Of a stretch of 61,220 bases of DNA, positions 26,140 to 35,629 are shown in pieces. The notes under the pieces were generated by a model, which did no database searches, was not told where the DNA came from, and was given only the letters and a program-made list of their open reading frames with translations. Location of the stretch: NCBI GenBank assembly GCA_034189035.1, contig JAXHVA010000014.1:1-61220 (forward strand). The letters are read 5' to 3'. The stretch comes from JAUXFK01 sp034189035. GTDB taxonomy: Bacteria; Desulfobacterota; UBA8473. Within the stretch, counting starts at the first letter, position 1, and every line of letters starts with the position of its first letter. The translations under genes were made by a program, and so were the position numbers.

Positions 26140-26283
26140 TCAGCATCTATATATTTCACAAAGCAGTGGAATATTTTTCATTTTTTTGTTTTATTAAATT
26201 TGTCCATGAATATCGATAGCGCCATAATTATAACCAGAGGAAAAACAGAGCAATTTACCGCACGACAAGTATACAGGTACTAA

Positions 26284-28038
26284 ATGCAAAGTACAGTATT
26301 TTCAAAGATGGTATCACAGCCAGTATTTCTTTTTCTAGCCTTTGGTATTATGATATTTCTCAGATTCATTTACCTGGAAAGTGATCCTTCTTTTCTTATG
26401 AATCGAGCATTTATCACTGACGAAGGCTGGTGGGTTCATAATGCGCGAAATGCCGTACTGTTCGGCAAGTGGGTAATCGACGAGTTCAATCAGGCTTTGT
26501 ATATTGCGCCATTGTTCTCCATAATCGAATACTCAGTATTTAAGATTCTGGGGGTTTCGATCTTCTCTGCGAGGCTAGCTCCTGCAATAACCGGTTCATT
26601 ATCAATAATCGTCTTCTATATGCTCCTCCGTAGATTTTGGAACAAAGAAAAATCGGTTTTGGCCTCATTGTTTCTTGGTTTGAGCGCGATCCATATTTAT
26701 TACAGCCGGATGGCCTTTATAGAGACAACTATAATCCTGTTTCTGCTCCTATCTCTGTTCTTTTGGGTAAAGGGAAACGATCATTGGATATGGAGTGTCT
26801 CCTCCGGTGTATATATTGGAATGGCCTTAATTACTAAAATAACGGCTGTTTTCTTTTTCCCCATATTTATCATCCTCTGGTCAATGGAGTTTGTCAGGAA
26901 GGAATTTATCTTAAAAAAATCAATCCTGTTCGCTATCGGTGCGTCTATAGTAGTATTGCCGTATCTCATCTTCTTTGTCCTTTTTAGTTGGGAAGAATGG
27001 TCTAATAATTTCGGCGGCAGATACAATTCCATTACACTATTCAATGTATGGAAAATATTTACAAACACTACCTTTAGCTTAACTCCCATACTCTCATCAA
27101 TACTCTATCTGTATCTTTTTTGGTTTTTTCCAAGGGCGATCAAAAGATGGAAAGATACAATAATGGAGATTGATTATCTGGAGGTTCTCTCATTAAGCAT
27201 ATTCATTGGAAATGCAGCTCTTCTTGTATTCTTTCCTTCACAACCAGAGAGAAGGTACCTTGTATCTATTATACCATTAGCAATTATCAGCACAAAAGTG
27301 CTCTACCACTTAAAAGACTACCTGAAGATTGAATGGGTGAGCACTAAAGGAGGAACAGTATCTTTATTTTTAATCCTTTTCCATTTGTGGTTCTATATAG
27401 TGTATATATTGCTTTTCATTTGCAATGTGCTCTCCATTGATATCTTGAATTTCCCTCCTGTGTATCTCGGTAATGTATGCAGGATAGTCCTTGATTTTTT
27501 TGAGAACAGTATAACTCATAACCCAAAAATTTTTCTCTCTATTTTATTCATTCCATCTTTTATCCTTATTTTCGGGGTGTTCAATAAGACCATTAGGATA
27601 AACTATACGAGTCCTCTTTTACGAAATATTATTGCACATGGCGCTGTTCTGTTTTTTGTGGTACAATCCCTGCAGGTTGTATCCATGATCAGTTGCCCAA
27701 CATACAGCCTCAAAGAGGCATCTAAAAAAATCGGAAACATTGTTGGAGGAGGCTCTGTTGCTTTGCTCTACAGCACATTAATGATCGATACAGACGCATC
27801 TTTGTTGGTTCCCCATTACAATTACAGAAATTCCCCTGTATTTCAGAGGCTGAGCCCTGATTTTGCCTTGACTACATCGATTGATAACGGTCAAAACTTC
27901 GATGAAAATTATGTTGTTTATATGGCTCAAAAAGAGGAAGTTCCCCCTGAAAGTACCCTTGTCGAGAGATTTTATCTCTGTCCGTTTGCTGGAATCGATC
28001 ACAGGTTTGTCGTTTGTCTATGGCAGATCACGAAATAG
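26284..28038 (+). CDS. GT39/ArnT-like membrane glycosyltransferase
   Basis: A 584-residue polytopic protein with about a dozen helices and a C-terminal soluble part. In the first exported loop it has ITDEGWWVHNARNAVLFGKW, the acidic D-E pair at the position of the catalytic Asp in GT39/ArnT-type enzymes, followed by SARLAPAITGSLSI, a typical second segment. These enzymes move a sugar from a polyprenyl-phosphate donor to a protein or lipid on the outer face of the inner membrane. The neighbouring flippase-like and FAD genes may belong to the same surface-sugar pathway. Confidence 0.8.
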   Translation: MQSTVFSKMVSQPVFLFLAFGIMIFLRFIYLESDPSFLMNRAFITDEGWWVHNARNAVLFGKWVIDEFNQALYIAPLFSIIEYSVFKILGVSIFSARLAPAITGSLSIIVFYMLLRRFWNKEKSVLASLFLGLSAIHIYYSRMAFIETTIILFLLLSLFFWVKGNDHWIWSVSSGVYIGMALITKITAVFFFPIFIILWSMEFVRKEFILKKSILFAIGASIVVLPYLIFFVLFSWEEWSNNFGGRYNSITLFNVWKIFTNTTFSLTPILSSILYLYLFWFFPRAIKRWKDTIMEIDYLEVLSLSIFIGNAALLVFFPSQPERRYLVSIIPLAIISTKVLYHLKDYLKIEWVSTKGGTVSLFLILFHLWFYIVYILLFICNVLSIDILNFPPVYLGNVCRIVLDFFENSITHNPKIFLSILFIPSFILIFGVFNKTIRINYTSPLLRNIIAHGAVLFFVVQSLQVVSMISCPTYSLKEASKKIGNIVGGGSVALLYSTLMIDTDASLLVPHYNYRNSPVFQRLSPDFALTTSIDNGQNFDENYVVYMAQKEEVPPESTLVERFYLCPFAGIDHRFVVCLWQITK

Positions 28039-28061
28039 GATCCTGTCCATGCACTTTCTGT

Positions 28062-29417
28062 TCAAAAGGGATTAGAGTTATATTCTTCAATAATTTCCTT
28101 GCCAGATTTTACCATATCATGAATCCACGCATATCTAAATCTGCCGTTTCTGCCAGAAACCTTTAAATTACGGAAGCCTTTAAGGAATGAATTTATTTTT
28201 TCTACTTTTTTTTCAGACCCTATCTCCAGTATGGGGTATGCATAGTATATCCTCTTAACCGTTGCATCTATGACCTCATCGTCTCTTATCCAGCCGATTT
28301 GAGCGAATTTCGAACTAATGGACGCAATGAGTTTTTCGTCCTCAAGCTTCCAGATTTCATCTTCTGGCTGAGACGGGATTTCTGCAACCAAGGATGTCTT
28401 GCCAGGTGGAGACATGTCTTTGCTCCTGTTTTTTGGTTCGTATATCCTGGCAAATGGAAAACCTGGGGTAGGAAAATAGACAGTAGCAGCCTTGGTTACT
28501 GATTCTTTATTGAGAAAAAGAGCAACGAGGATCACATTGCGGTAGCGAAGCCCTTTTGCTAGAGTTAAGATTTCCTTGGGTGGTAATGGCTCCATAATAT
28601 TCAATAATATATTTAATGGTAAAGAACTTATTACCTCGCTCGTATCGATCCTCTCTTGTCCATTGACCTCTATTGACTCAATCCTGCTCGAATTATGGAA
28701 TATTTTAGTGATTTTCGAATTTATCAGGATATTATTCTTTCCGGAAAACTCTCCCATCTTTTTTGCAATTGTGCCGATTCCCATTTCAGGATAATAGAAT
28801 GAACCATCGAGATGTTTGGTTTTTGCTTTCTGTCCTAAGATTGCCTCCATGAAAAAAGTCCTTAAGTTCAGCCCCTTCATTCGCTTACCGGCAATCTCTG
28901 GTGAAAGCCTATCACATGATATTCCCCAGAGTTTTTCAGAATAATTCAATAAAAAACTCTCAGCTAAGGTCCTCCCATAGGTATGTAATGCAAACTCTTC
29001 AAAGGTCCCGTTTGTTTCCCTCCTTTTCAATCGTGAGCTTCCCACATCAACTACTGCCTTTGAAAAGGGCCGAAGCCCCATATTTTTCATCAAATTAAAT
29101 GGTGATAGTGGAAAATCTATAAACCTGTCATTGTGATATATCTTACTCGGGACATTAAGCTTCTTTAAATCTTCACCAAGCAGGACTTTTATCTCTTTTG
29201 TCACCTCTTCATCTTGATCATGAAAACGATGGGCACCTAAATCAAAGAGGAAATCTCCGTGTTTTAGAGTAACACTGTTCCCCCCTATCCGGTTATTTGC
29301 CTCATAAATTCTGAAATGTAATCCTTTTTTTTTTGCATAATACCCCAATGAAAGACCGGCCATGCCTCCACCCAAAATTGCTATGTTTGATTTTTTCTTA
29401 CTTTGATAGATTCCCAT
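28062..29417 (-). CDS. FAD-dependent oxidoreductase, protoporphyrinogen oxidase / UDP-galactopyranose mutase-like
   Basis: A 451-residue flavoprotein. The N-terminal dinucleotide-binding motif is ILGGGMAGLSLGYYAKKKG followed by an acidic ribose contact (IYEANNRIGG) and FDLGAHRFHD. The middle (FEEFALHTYGRTLAESFLL, YSEKLWGI) matches a group of sugar-nucleotide-associated amine-oxidase-fold proteins found beside glycosyltransferases. The next gene upstream on the same strand ends 19 bases before its start. It may modify a lipid-linked or nucleotide sugar; a haem-pathway role is less likely in this setting. Confidence 0.75.
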   Translation of the reverse strand: MGIYQSKKKSNIAILGGGMAGLSLGYYAKKKGLHFRIYEANNRIGGNSVTLKHGDFLFDLGAHRFHDQDEEVTKEIKVLLGEDLKKLNVPSKIYHNDRFIDFPLSPFNLMKNMGLRPFSKAVVDVGSSRLKRRETNGTFEEFALHTYGRTLAESFLLNYSEKLWGISCDRLSPEIAGKRMKGLNLRTFFMEAILGQKAKTKHLDGSFYYPEMGIGTIAKKMGEFSGKNNILINSKITKIFHNSSRIESIEVNGQERIDTSEVISSLPLNILLNIMEPLPPKEILTLAKGLRYRNVILVALFLNKESVTKAATVYFPTPGFPFARIYEPKNRSKDMSPPGKTSLVAEIPSQPEDEIWKLEDEKLIASISSKFAQIGWIRDDEVIDATVKRIYYAYPILEIGSEKKVEKINSFLKGFRNLKVSGRNGRFRYAWIHDMVKSGKEIIEEYNSNPF

Positions 29418-29436
29418 ATAATCCTCATTTATCAGG

Positions 29437-30354
29437 TCACTTTAAAAAACTGCCTTTCAGAAGAAAATTGGATACCAGGCTTACGAGCCCCCAGATTGCA
29501 TCTGCACTGAGATGACTTTCCACGGATCTGTCAAATAGGATGGAAAGTGTTGGCGGAAACTCATGATCACCCACCCAGAAAAGGTAATATAGAGGCACCT
29601 TTGGAAAGGTAAAAAACTGATAAGAGATGTCAGCCAAGTCAAGTGGCTCCCCTCCTATACTTTTTGCAGCCATCTTAAACCCGTCTGGATCATTTCCATA
29701 TCGAGCCAGAATAGGCTTAGTTTTAAGCTCATGAGGGCCACGAAAAAAATGTGCGCTCTTCAATTCTTGAATCCCGATTATTTCCTGGCTGATGGGTTCA
29801 CATCCTGCTTTAAGAAGATAGACCAAGGAGAGTAATTCTAAAAGCGGGTTATCTATTCGTTTCCACTGACCCTGAGCCTGCCAAATCAGACAGTGTTTCT
29901 GTATATCCAAAAAGAGAGATTCCTTCAAAAAAGGCAAAAATATACCCCTTGGCGGGAAGCTAATGGCCATGCTATTTTTACAGATTTTTTCAATATCTCT
30001 CTTTTTAATATCTTCCCAATACTTTTTGGGTACATCCAGGGCACTGCCAGAAGGTGATACTAAAGGAGGCTTTTTTGTACGCCGCCTTTTTTGCATATCC
30101 AAATAACCGCTGCTGAATGGGTAAGGCCCTGAGGTGAATTCAATACAGGGGAACCTCTCACAATCCCTTGGGCAATATTCGATAAGTCTTTTTATTGCAC
30201 ATGAAAGCACAGGGCATGGTTTGCCTAAAATCCTCTCCTGTGCAGCTTTCTTCTTGAGTCCATCCTCATTTATGCCTGAGCCGCATGTGGAACAGATCCC
30301 CAAGAGGTTCAATTTGCACACATCACAGTTTATTCCGCAGGCACCAGTAGACAT
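29437..30354 (-). CDS. Cys-rich DUF3786 domain protein, putative Fe-S or metal-binding
   Basis: A 305-residue protein. The first 75 residues hold a Cys-rich module (ACGINCDVCKLNLLGICSTC, CPVLSCAIKRLIEYCPRDC) of the DUF3795 type, with enough Cys for one or two Fe-S clusters. The rest matches DUF3786: DNPLLELLSLVYLLKAG, SAHFFRGPHEL, FFTFPKVPLYYLFWVGDHEF. This domain is found mainly in anaerobes, with no established activity. It is spaced 19 bases from the FAD oxidoreductase gene and may be co-transcribed with it, giving a possible electron-transfer partner. Confidence 0.75.
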   Translation of the reverse strand: MSTGACGINCDVCKLNLLGICSTCGSGINEDGLKKKAAQERILGKPCPVLSCAIKRLIEYCPRDCERFPCIEFTSGPYPFSSGYLDMQKRRRTKKPPLVSPSGSALDVPKKYWEDIKKRDIEKICKNSMAISFPPRGIFLPFLKESLFLDIQKHCLIWQAQGQWKRIDNPLLELLSLVYLLKAGCEPISQEIIGIQELKSAHFFRGPHELKTKPILARYGNDPDGFKMAAKSIGGEPLDLADISYQFFTFPKVPLYYLFWVGDHEFPPTLSILFDRSVESHLSADAIWGLVSLVSNFLLKGSFLK

Positions 30355-30413
30355 CTCACAACCTCATAAAGCAAATAATCATTCCGTTTAAGGCCAACAG
30401 TTAATAATAATTC

Positions 30414-31619
30414 TCAGTCACTTGTCATGATAAACAAAGGGAGCATCCCGAAGCTTTTATAGAAAGGACGTAGCCGTTCCGTATTATAGTGTTTCGTTAC
30501 ATTAACGACTTTCTTGAAACTGGTGACCACATCAATAGGCATGTTATCATACCTTCCGTTTTTGAGGACAACAAGTCGGCCATGAACTCCTTCAAGAACC
30601 AGATCCAATGCAAGATTACCATAAGCCATAGGTACAATGGAATCAATGGCATCGGGGTCGCCTCCACGTACAAGGTACCCCAGCTTCTGGTTAATCACAT
30701 TTATGGGTTTCCCCTTGTTGTATTTAGGGGAGAGTTCCTTCAGTTTTGCTGAAATAAGATCACCAATACCACCTAACTTAGCATGACCATATGCATCCTT
30801 AGTAGTGTCTTTGAAAACCATTTCTCCGTCTTCAAAAGTCGCTCCTTCCGACGCCAAAACAACCGAATAATTACTCGGGTTATTACTCCGATCTCCAGCT
30901 AATAATTCTGTCAATCTTTCTATCTCAAATTTGTATTCAGGAATAACACACCGATTTGCAGCACCTGCCATTGCAGGAAGCATGGCTGTAAAACCAGCAT
31001 AACGTCCAAAGACTTCTACTACCATGAACCTTTCATGTGAACCTGCCGATGTCCGTAGGCTATTGACCATCATGATTGTCCTTGTAATGCAGGTACTGAA
31101 GCCAATGCAGTAATCTGTTCCAGGGACATCATTATCCATCGTTTTAGGAATAGAAACCAATCTCACTCCTTCCTTATATAGGCGGACAGCATAGCTAAGA
31201 GTATCATCACCACCTATTGGAATCAGATAATCAATGCCTAGAAAATCGAGGTTTTTCAGTACCTCTGGGGTCAAATCATTCACTTCGTCATTATACTTAT
31301 CCTGCAAATGCTCAGGCACGTTAGCTGCAGAGACTCGACCGGGATTCGTTCGAGAGCTATGCAAGAAAGTCCCACCAGTTCTCCCTGCCTTATTGACAAT
31401 ATCTTCAGTAAGAATTTGATAGCTGTTTCTGTTAGTCTCAGCTCCATTGTCACGTATCAGCTCTATCGTGCCAGCCCATCCTCGACGAATTCCAATGACA
31501 AGATAACCTTCCCTAATGGCTCTAATGGTAACTGCTCTAATTGCCGGATTCAGACCGGGAACATCTCCACCACCAGTTAAAATTCCGATAATGCCCTTTT
31601 TCCTTTTAATGTGAGCCAC
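30414..31619 (-). CDS. 6-phosphofructokinase, pyrophosphate-type
   Basis: A 401-residue PfkA-family enzyme, starting at GTG 31619 after GGAGG. The nucleotide or PPi site reads GGGDVPGLN near the N-terminus, PIGGDD at 134-139 and PKTMDND at 158-164. In this family Gly-Gly-Asp-Gly with PGTIDND marks ATP use, while the second Asp of GGDD together with the Lys of PKT marks PPi use. It should therefore interconvert fructose 6-phosphate and fructose 1,6-bisphosphate with PPi, reversibly. MVVEVFGRYAG and the substrate loop are intact. It forms a single-gene unit. Confidence 0.88.
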   Translation of the reverse strand: MAHIKRKKGIIGILTGGGDVPGLNPAIRAVTIRAIREGYLVIGIRRGWAGTIELIRDNGAETNRNSYQILTEDIVNKAGRTGGTFLHSSRTNPGRVSAANVPEHLQDKYNDEVNDLTPEVLKNLDFLGIDYLIPIGGDDTLSYAVRLYKEGVRLVSIPKTMDNDVPGTDYCIGFSTCITRTIMMVNSLRTSAGSHERFMVVEVFGRYAGFTAMLPAMAGAANRCVIPEYKFEIERLTELLAGDRSNNPSNYSVVLASEGATFEDGEMVFKDTTKDAYGHAKLGGIGDLISAKLKELSPKYNKGKPINVINQKLGYLVRGGDPDAIDSIVPMAYGNLALDLVLEGVHGRLVVLKNGRYDNMPIDVVTSFKKVVNVTKHYNTERLRPFYKSFGMLPLFIMTSD

Positions 31620-32081
31620 AGCTACACCTCCACCTTGGATCCGTGATTAAAGAGATATTCTTTTACACACCCTACGATATTCTTCAGAAAAAGCTTCTAG
31701 CTGTCTGCTGCAAGAGCTATGTTTTGTACATGATGTATAGGGTTTTATCCGTTTTTAAGCTGAGTTTTTGTAGATTTGGGAAATTTAGAAGTATCTGTAT
31801 GTTTAAAGGGGTTTTATAAATGAAGCAGAATTATAGATAAACCCCGTTGGCCTGAGTAATATTTTATGTTAGAGTATCAATATTTATGAGGTTTGTAAAG
31901 AATTTTTCTGCAATTAAGTTAAATTGATCCGGTTTTTGAATGGGAGGCTGGGGAGATTTACCTTGTTTAAAGGAAAGGGGGATAGCCACCTGACAGGCTG
32001 CCCCCCCTTTTTCGATTCATCTTATCAATTGATTTGGTAGTGCCGTTCACGTACAACTTCCAGTTTGAACAATACCCTCTC
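31620..32081. other. intergenic region with a terminator of the thiolase gene
   Basis: The gap lies between two minus-strand genes. At about 31975-32013 a long hairpin (GGGGG with CCCCC arms around a GCAGCC/GGCT stem) is followed on the minus strand by TTTCC and acts as the probable terminator of the thiolase operon. No gene is seen; a promoter for the phosphofructokinase gene should lie here but was not recognised. Confidence 0.5.
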
Positions 32082-33287
32082 TTAGTCCTTTCCAATAATC
32101 GACATGCCGATAACACAGAGCATTGGAGCGCCTCCGAGATTATGTGTCAATCCTATCCTGGCGTTCTTTACCTTTCTTTCTTCAGGAACCCTCTGTAATA
32201 TCTGCTCATACATCGCATAGATCATCCTCAATCCTGAAGCGCCTATGGGATGACCGAAGCACTTTAACCCGCCGTCCACCTGACAGGGTGTGTGTCCATT
32301 TAGGTCGTAGAATCCATCCATAATATCATCATATGCACCGCCCACCGGTGAGAGCTGGAGGTCTTCCATAGTAACCATCTCAGTGATAGAGAAACAGTCA
32401 TGCACCTCTAACATACTGATCTCTTCCCTAGGGTTCTTGATGCCTGCCTCTTCATAAGCCCTGGTAGCCGCCCTCCTAGTTGGTTCAATATATGATCCAT
32501 CCCATTTTGTGCCTAATCTTTCAACTCCTGAACCTACTGCTATCTGCAAGGCCTTCACCTTAACGATATCTTGATTCTTCTTTATGCTTTTTGCGATCTC
32601 CGGCGTCGTCACAATGGCTGCTGCTGCACCATCGCTCACTCCACAGCAGTCGAAAAGTCCCAAGGGATAACTGATAATGGGTGCAGCCTTAATCTGTTCT
32701 AAACTCACTCTTCTTCGCAGATGGGCCTTGGGGTTCAATGCGCCGTTTTCATGACTCTTCCACGAGACATGCGCCATGGCATCTTTGATCTTTCCCATGG
32801 AAATCCCATGCTTTGCATTGTATGCAGTTGCTAATTGAGCAAACATACCCGGAGCAGAGGCATTGGCCATGATCATACTTGCCTGTACGCCCATCAAGGC
32901 GCCTCCGGGCAGCCCGCCATACCCAGTATCCTTCAGCTTCTCAACACCGAGTGCCAGAACAAAATCATATACCCCTGCTGCTACTGAATAGGATGCTGCT
33001 CTGAATGCCTCTGTGGCTGTGGCACAGAAATTTTCCAGTCTTGTAACAGGTAGGTGAGGCAGTTTCAACGCACACGCCAGTGGAGTTCCAGACTTACCCA
33101 CGTTTATCTCATCATAATGGGTGCCAAGGTAGGCAGCCTCTATCTCATTCTTCTCTATACCTGCATCCTCTAAACATTCGTTAAAGGCCTCAACCATCAA
33201 ATCCTCAGCACTGCAATCCCATCGTTCACCGAATTTGGAACATCCCATGCCGAGAATTGCAACCTTATCTCTTATTCCCTTAGCCAT
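32082..33287 (-). CDS. thiolase family protein (SCP-x-like acetyl-CoA acetyltransferase)
   Basis: A 401-residue thiolase of the SCP-x-like type. Cys88 (ENFCATATEAFR) is the acyl-carrying residue, EVHDCFSITE the middle His segment, and GGLKCFGHPIGASG the C-terminal Cys-His segment. It starts right after the stop of the HMGCS-like/DUF35 gene, with AGGAGGTGA in front. Thiolases of this type usually work with a DUF35 partner, as in archaeal thiolase/HMGCS complexes, in the phloroglucinol acyltransferase PhlACB, and in BbsAB of toluene degradation. The acyl-CoA substrate is not readable from sequence. Confidence 0.88.
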   Translation of the reverse strand: MAKGIRDKVAILGMGCSKFGERWDCSAEDLMVEAFNECLEDAGIEKNEIEAAYLGTHYDEINVGKSGTPLACALKLPHLPVTRLENFCATATEAFRAASYSVAAGVYDFVLALGVEKLKDTGYGGLPGGALMGVQASMIMANASAPGMFAQLATAYNAKHGISMGKIKDAMAHVSWKSHENGALNPKAHLRRRVSLEQIKAAPIISYPLGLFDCCGVSDGAAAAIVTTPEIAKSIKKNQDIVKVKALQIAVGSGVERLGTKWDGSYIEPTRRAATRAYEEAGIKNPREEISMLEVHDCFSITEMVTMEDLQLSPVGGAYDDIMDGFYDLNGHTPCQVDGGLKCFGHPIGASGLRMIYAMYEQILQRVPEERKVKNARIGLTHNLGGAPMLCVIGMSIIGKD

Positions 33288-34745
33288 TTACTTCACCTCC
33301 TTTGTCGGTATTGCCTTCCAGAAATACGTTGTGATGCCTCTTTTGGCATCATGATATTTCTTTCGGAAAGTCATATTTACAGTCATGCCTGTGGACATGG
33401 ATTCAAGATCACAATCTGTAATATCCAGTTCAAACTTGCCACCACCGTCGAATTCAATAGACCCGTAGATAGCAGGAGGATCAAGGGAAGCAGCGAGGTT
33501 GTCTCCCGTGTAACTGATAACGCGCCCGGTTTTATCCGCAAAACAGTAATCCTCCATGGTATCAGTCGCTCCGCAATCCGGATTGACGCATATTCTCTGT
33601 GTAGGGATTTGAACAGTTGCGCATTCTTTGCACTTCCCCCCCCAGAACCCGAGGACAAGCTTCCGTTCTCGCCAAAATGCTGACCAACGTGTCCAAATAT
33701 CTTCCTCTGCACGCATACCCAGATCTGCCGGCAATATATCGCGCCATACGAGATATTTGGTGTAATTGTCTAAATCTGCTCTGTTGGCGAGGCATCCTGA
33801 AATGCCGTTTCTATACCTTTTCTTCTCAATATTGTCCGTAACCTCAAAATAGAGCGCATCACATCCACTTCCAAAGCTTACTACCAGTATCTTATCGCCT
33901 GATTTTGCCTGTTCTAGAGCATTCACCAGCATCACAAGTGAATGGGGGGTCCCTGTTTCTCCAATCTCAGCCTGGAGATTACCCTGTTCCGCCTCTGGTG
34001 CGATATCAAGTATCTTATTCAGCGCCTTGCGTGCCCCTGAGTAGTGACAGGGGTAAATCACTTTTGCAAAGTCAGATGACTTCAATTGATATTTTTGAAG
34101 AAGGCCGTTTATGACATCCGGGATGAACTGGGTGAGCCCAAGATCTCGAATCCATCGGTCTTCCCATTGACGGTCATACTTGGCCCCTTCAATGCGGAAA
34201 TGGTCTACAAAGTCACAAGTGATTGAATAAGAACCCTTGAACTCTGCAATTACATCATCGTTTCCTACTAAAAATGCTGCTGCTGCATCTCCAAATATCA
34301 TTTCCTGTGAAGTTGCCGGCCTTCCCAGTCGACAATCGGATGCACAGACCAGCAGGTTGTCCGCCCGTTTCGATTCTACACCCTCCAAGGCCGCTAAAAG
34401 TGCTGTAGTTGCGGCCTTAATGCTTCCACCAAAATCCGCAGCCCTGATATGATCATCGAGGCCGAGAGCACCTGCTATGATGCCTGTATTCAATCTCTCC
34501 TTATAAGGCATTGTGGTTGAGGCAAAATATACCCCTTCCACCTTTCCTCGATCAAAGCCTTTGAGAGAATCGATGCAGGCTGCTACTGCCATTGTTATAC
34601 TATCCTCATCAAAATTGGCCACTGCTTTTTCCCCTCGCGCATTTGCCATGTTTGCAGGATTCAACCATCCCATGGCCGCGAAGACCAAACTACGATTCAG
34701 TCGATATCGTGGTACATAACCACCATAAGAGCATATTCCTGACAT
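33288..34745 (-). CDS. HMG-CoA synthase-like protein fused to a DUF35 zinc-ribbon/OB domain
   Basis: A 485-residue fusion. Residues 1-330 have the HMGCS/KASIII fold (GICSYGGYVPRYR, FDEDSITMAV, GDAAAAFLVG). Residues 345-485 form a DUF35 domain with Cys372, 375, 386 and 391 (zinc ribbon) and an OB fold. Aligned by eye to archaeal HMG-CoA synthase, the catalytic Glu, Cys and His fall on Thr77, Ile109 and Tyr231, so the synthase half seems inactive. This recalls PhlA, the non-catalytic partner in PhlACB, here with PhlB fused on. It probably forms a complex with the thiolase. GAGG precedes the start. Confidence 0.82.
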   Translation of the reverse strand: MSGICSYGGYVPRYRLNRSLVFAAMGWLNPANMANARGEKAVANFDEDSITMAVAACIDSLKGFDRGKVEGVYFASTTMPYKERLNTGIIAGALGLDDHIRAADFGGSIKAATTALLAALEGVESKRADNLLVCASDCRLGRPATSQEMIFGDAAAAFLVGNDDVIAEFKGSYSITCDFVDHFRIEGAKYDRQWEDRWIRDLGLTQFIPDVINGLLQKYQLKSSDFAKVIYPCHYSGARKALNKILDIAPEAEQGNLQAEIGETGTPHSLVMLVNALEQAKSGDKILVVSFGSGCDALYFEVTDNIEKKRYRNGISGCLANRADLDNYTKYLVWRDILPADLGMRAEEDIWTRWSAFWRERKLVLGFWGGKCKECATVQIPTQRICVNPDCGATDTMEDYCFADKTGRVISYTGDNLAASLDPPAIYGSIEFDGGGKFELDITDCDLESMSTGMTVNMTFRKKYHDAKRGITTYFWKAIPTKEVK

Positions 34746-34899
34746 ACAACCTCCTTTTTAAAATTTAAATGTGAATTGATTTTTCTTCGACAGTCGATTA
34801 TGGATTTCTATACTATTGTTAGATTAATTAAGAAATGTTAAGTAGTTATGGATGGGCAATCACCGTGTTGTCTTATTTAAACTATAATAATTTTTGAAT

Positions 34900-34929
34900 T
34901 GTATATCATATACTATTTGTTCCCGTCAA
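34900..34929 (-). promoter_or_regulatory. promoter of the HMGCS-like/thiolase operon
   Basis: Minus strand: TTGACG (34929-34924), an 18-base spacer and TATACA (34905-34900). It gives a leader of about 150 bases before the ATG at 34745. Confidence 0.55.
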
Positions 34930-35629
34930 GAAAAATCCATCCTCAAATTCATATGGCTTTTAAAGATGGGTTGATTCTCCATTTTTTGGGTCTCATTGAA
35001 AACTGGATATAGTTTTGAATGGGCAGACATTAAACAGGTCCTGAAATAGGTTCAAGAGATTCCTCAAAGCATTTTTCGCGCAACCCAGAATTGAGAGAAG
35101 AGGGTTGGCTCAATGGCTTTGTCAATACAGCAGGAATAAGTATCACTATAAGGCAATTCCTAATAGGCATTAATGCCATTAGGTGGGGAATAGCAATGGT
35201 AAAACCTGACCTCCCAGATCATCCTCTTGCAAAATACTTCATCTTGCCACGCAATTTTTTTTATAGTTTATAATTTTTCAATAGATAAAATCCCCCTCCG
35301 GTTTCAAAGGCAATATTCTGGTATGTAAAGATTTCATATTGTTATGCAAAATATTCATATCATGGCTTCACTCTTTGTTGGTACAGCTATATTCTTTGCT
35401 TGAAGTTCTTTTTCGGAAATTCTTTGCTCTGAGCTCTTTGCGCTCGGCACACCTATTCGGCATAAAACTTGCTAAAAAGGCTCTATGCCGAAAAGTAGCA
35501 TAATCTACAATGTATATTGTTTTTATTGATAACAATATAACGCTACATATGGGGAAAATTTTTATCCGTCTGAGTAGTATTAATAAAAGGGCTCAAAAGT
35601 AAATAAAGAAAAAAGATTAAGGATATCAT
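34930..35629. other. non-coding gap before the minor-pilin operon
   Basis: About 700 bases without a supported gene. A short plus-strand frame at 35091-35273 shows no family features. TTCGGCATA at 35456-35464 and TATGCCGAA at 35484-35492 form a nine-base inverted repeat that could be an operator or weak hairpin upstream of the pilin genes. No sigma54 signature was seen. Confidence 0.45.

Noticed and set aside
32082..34745. Mevalonate-pathway HMG-CoA synthase plus acetoacetyl-CoA thiolase
   Set aside because: The synthase half appears to lack Glu, Cys and His of the catalytic triad by alignment, so simple HMG-CoA formation is not supported.
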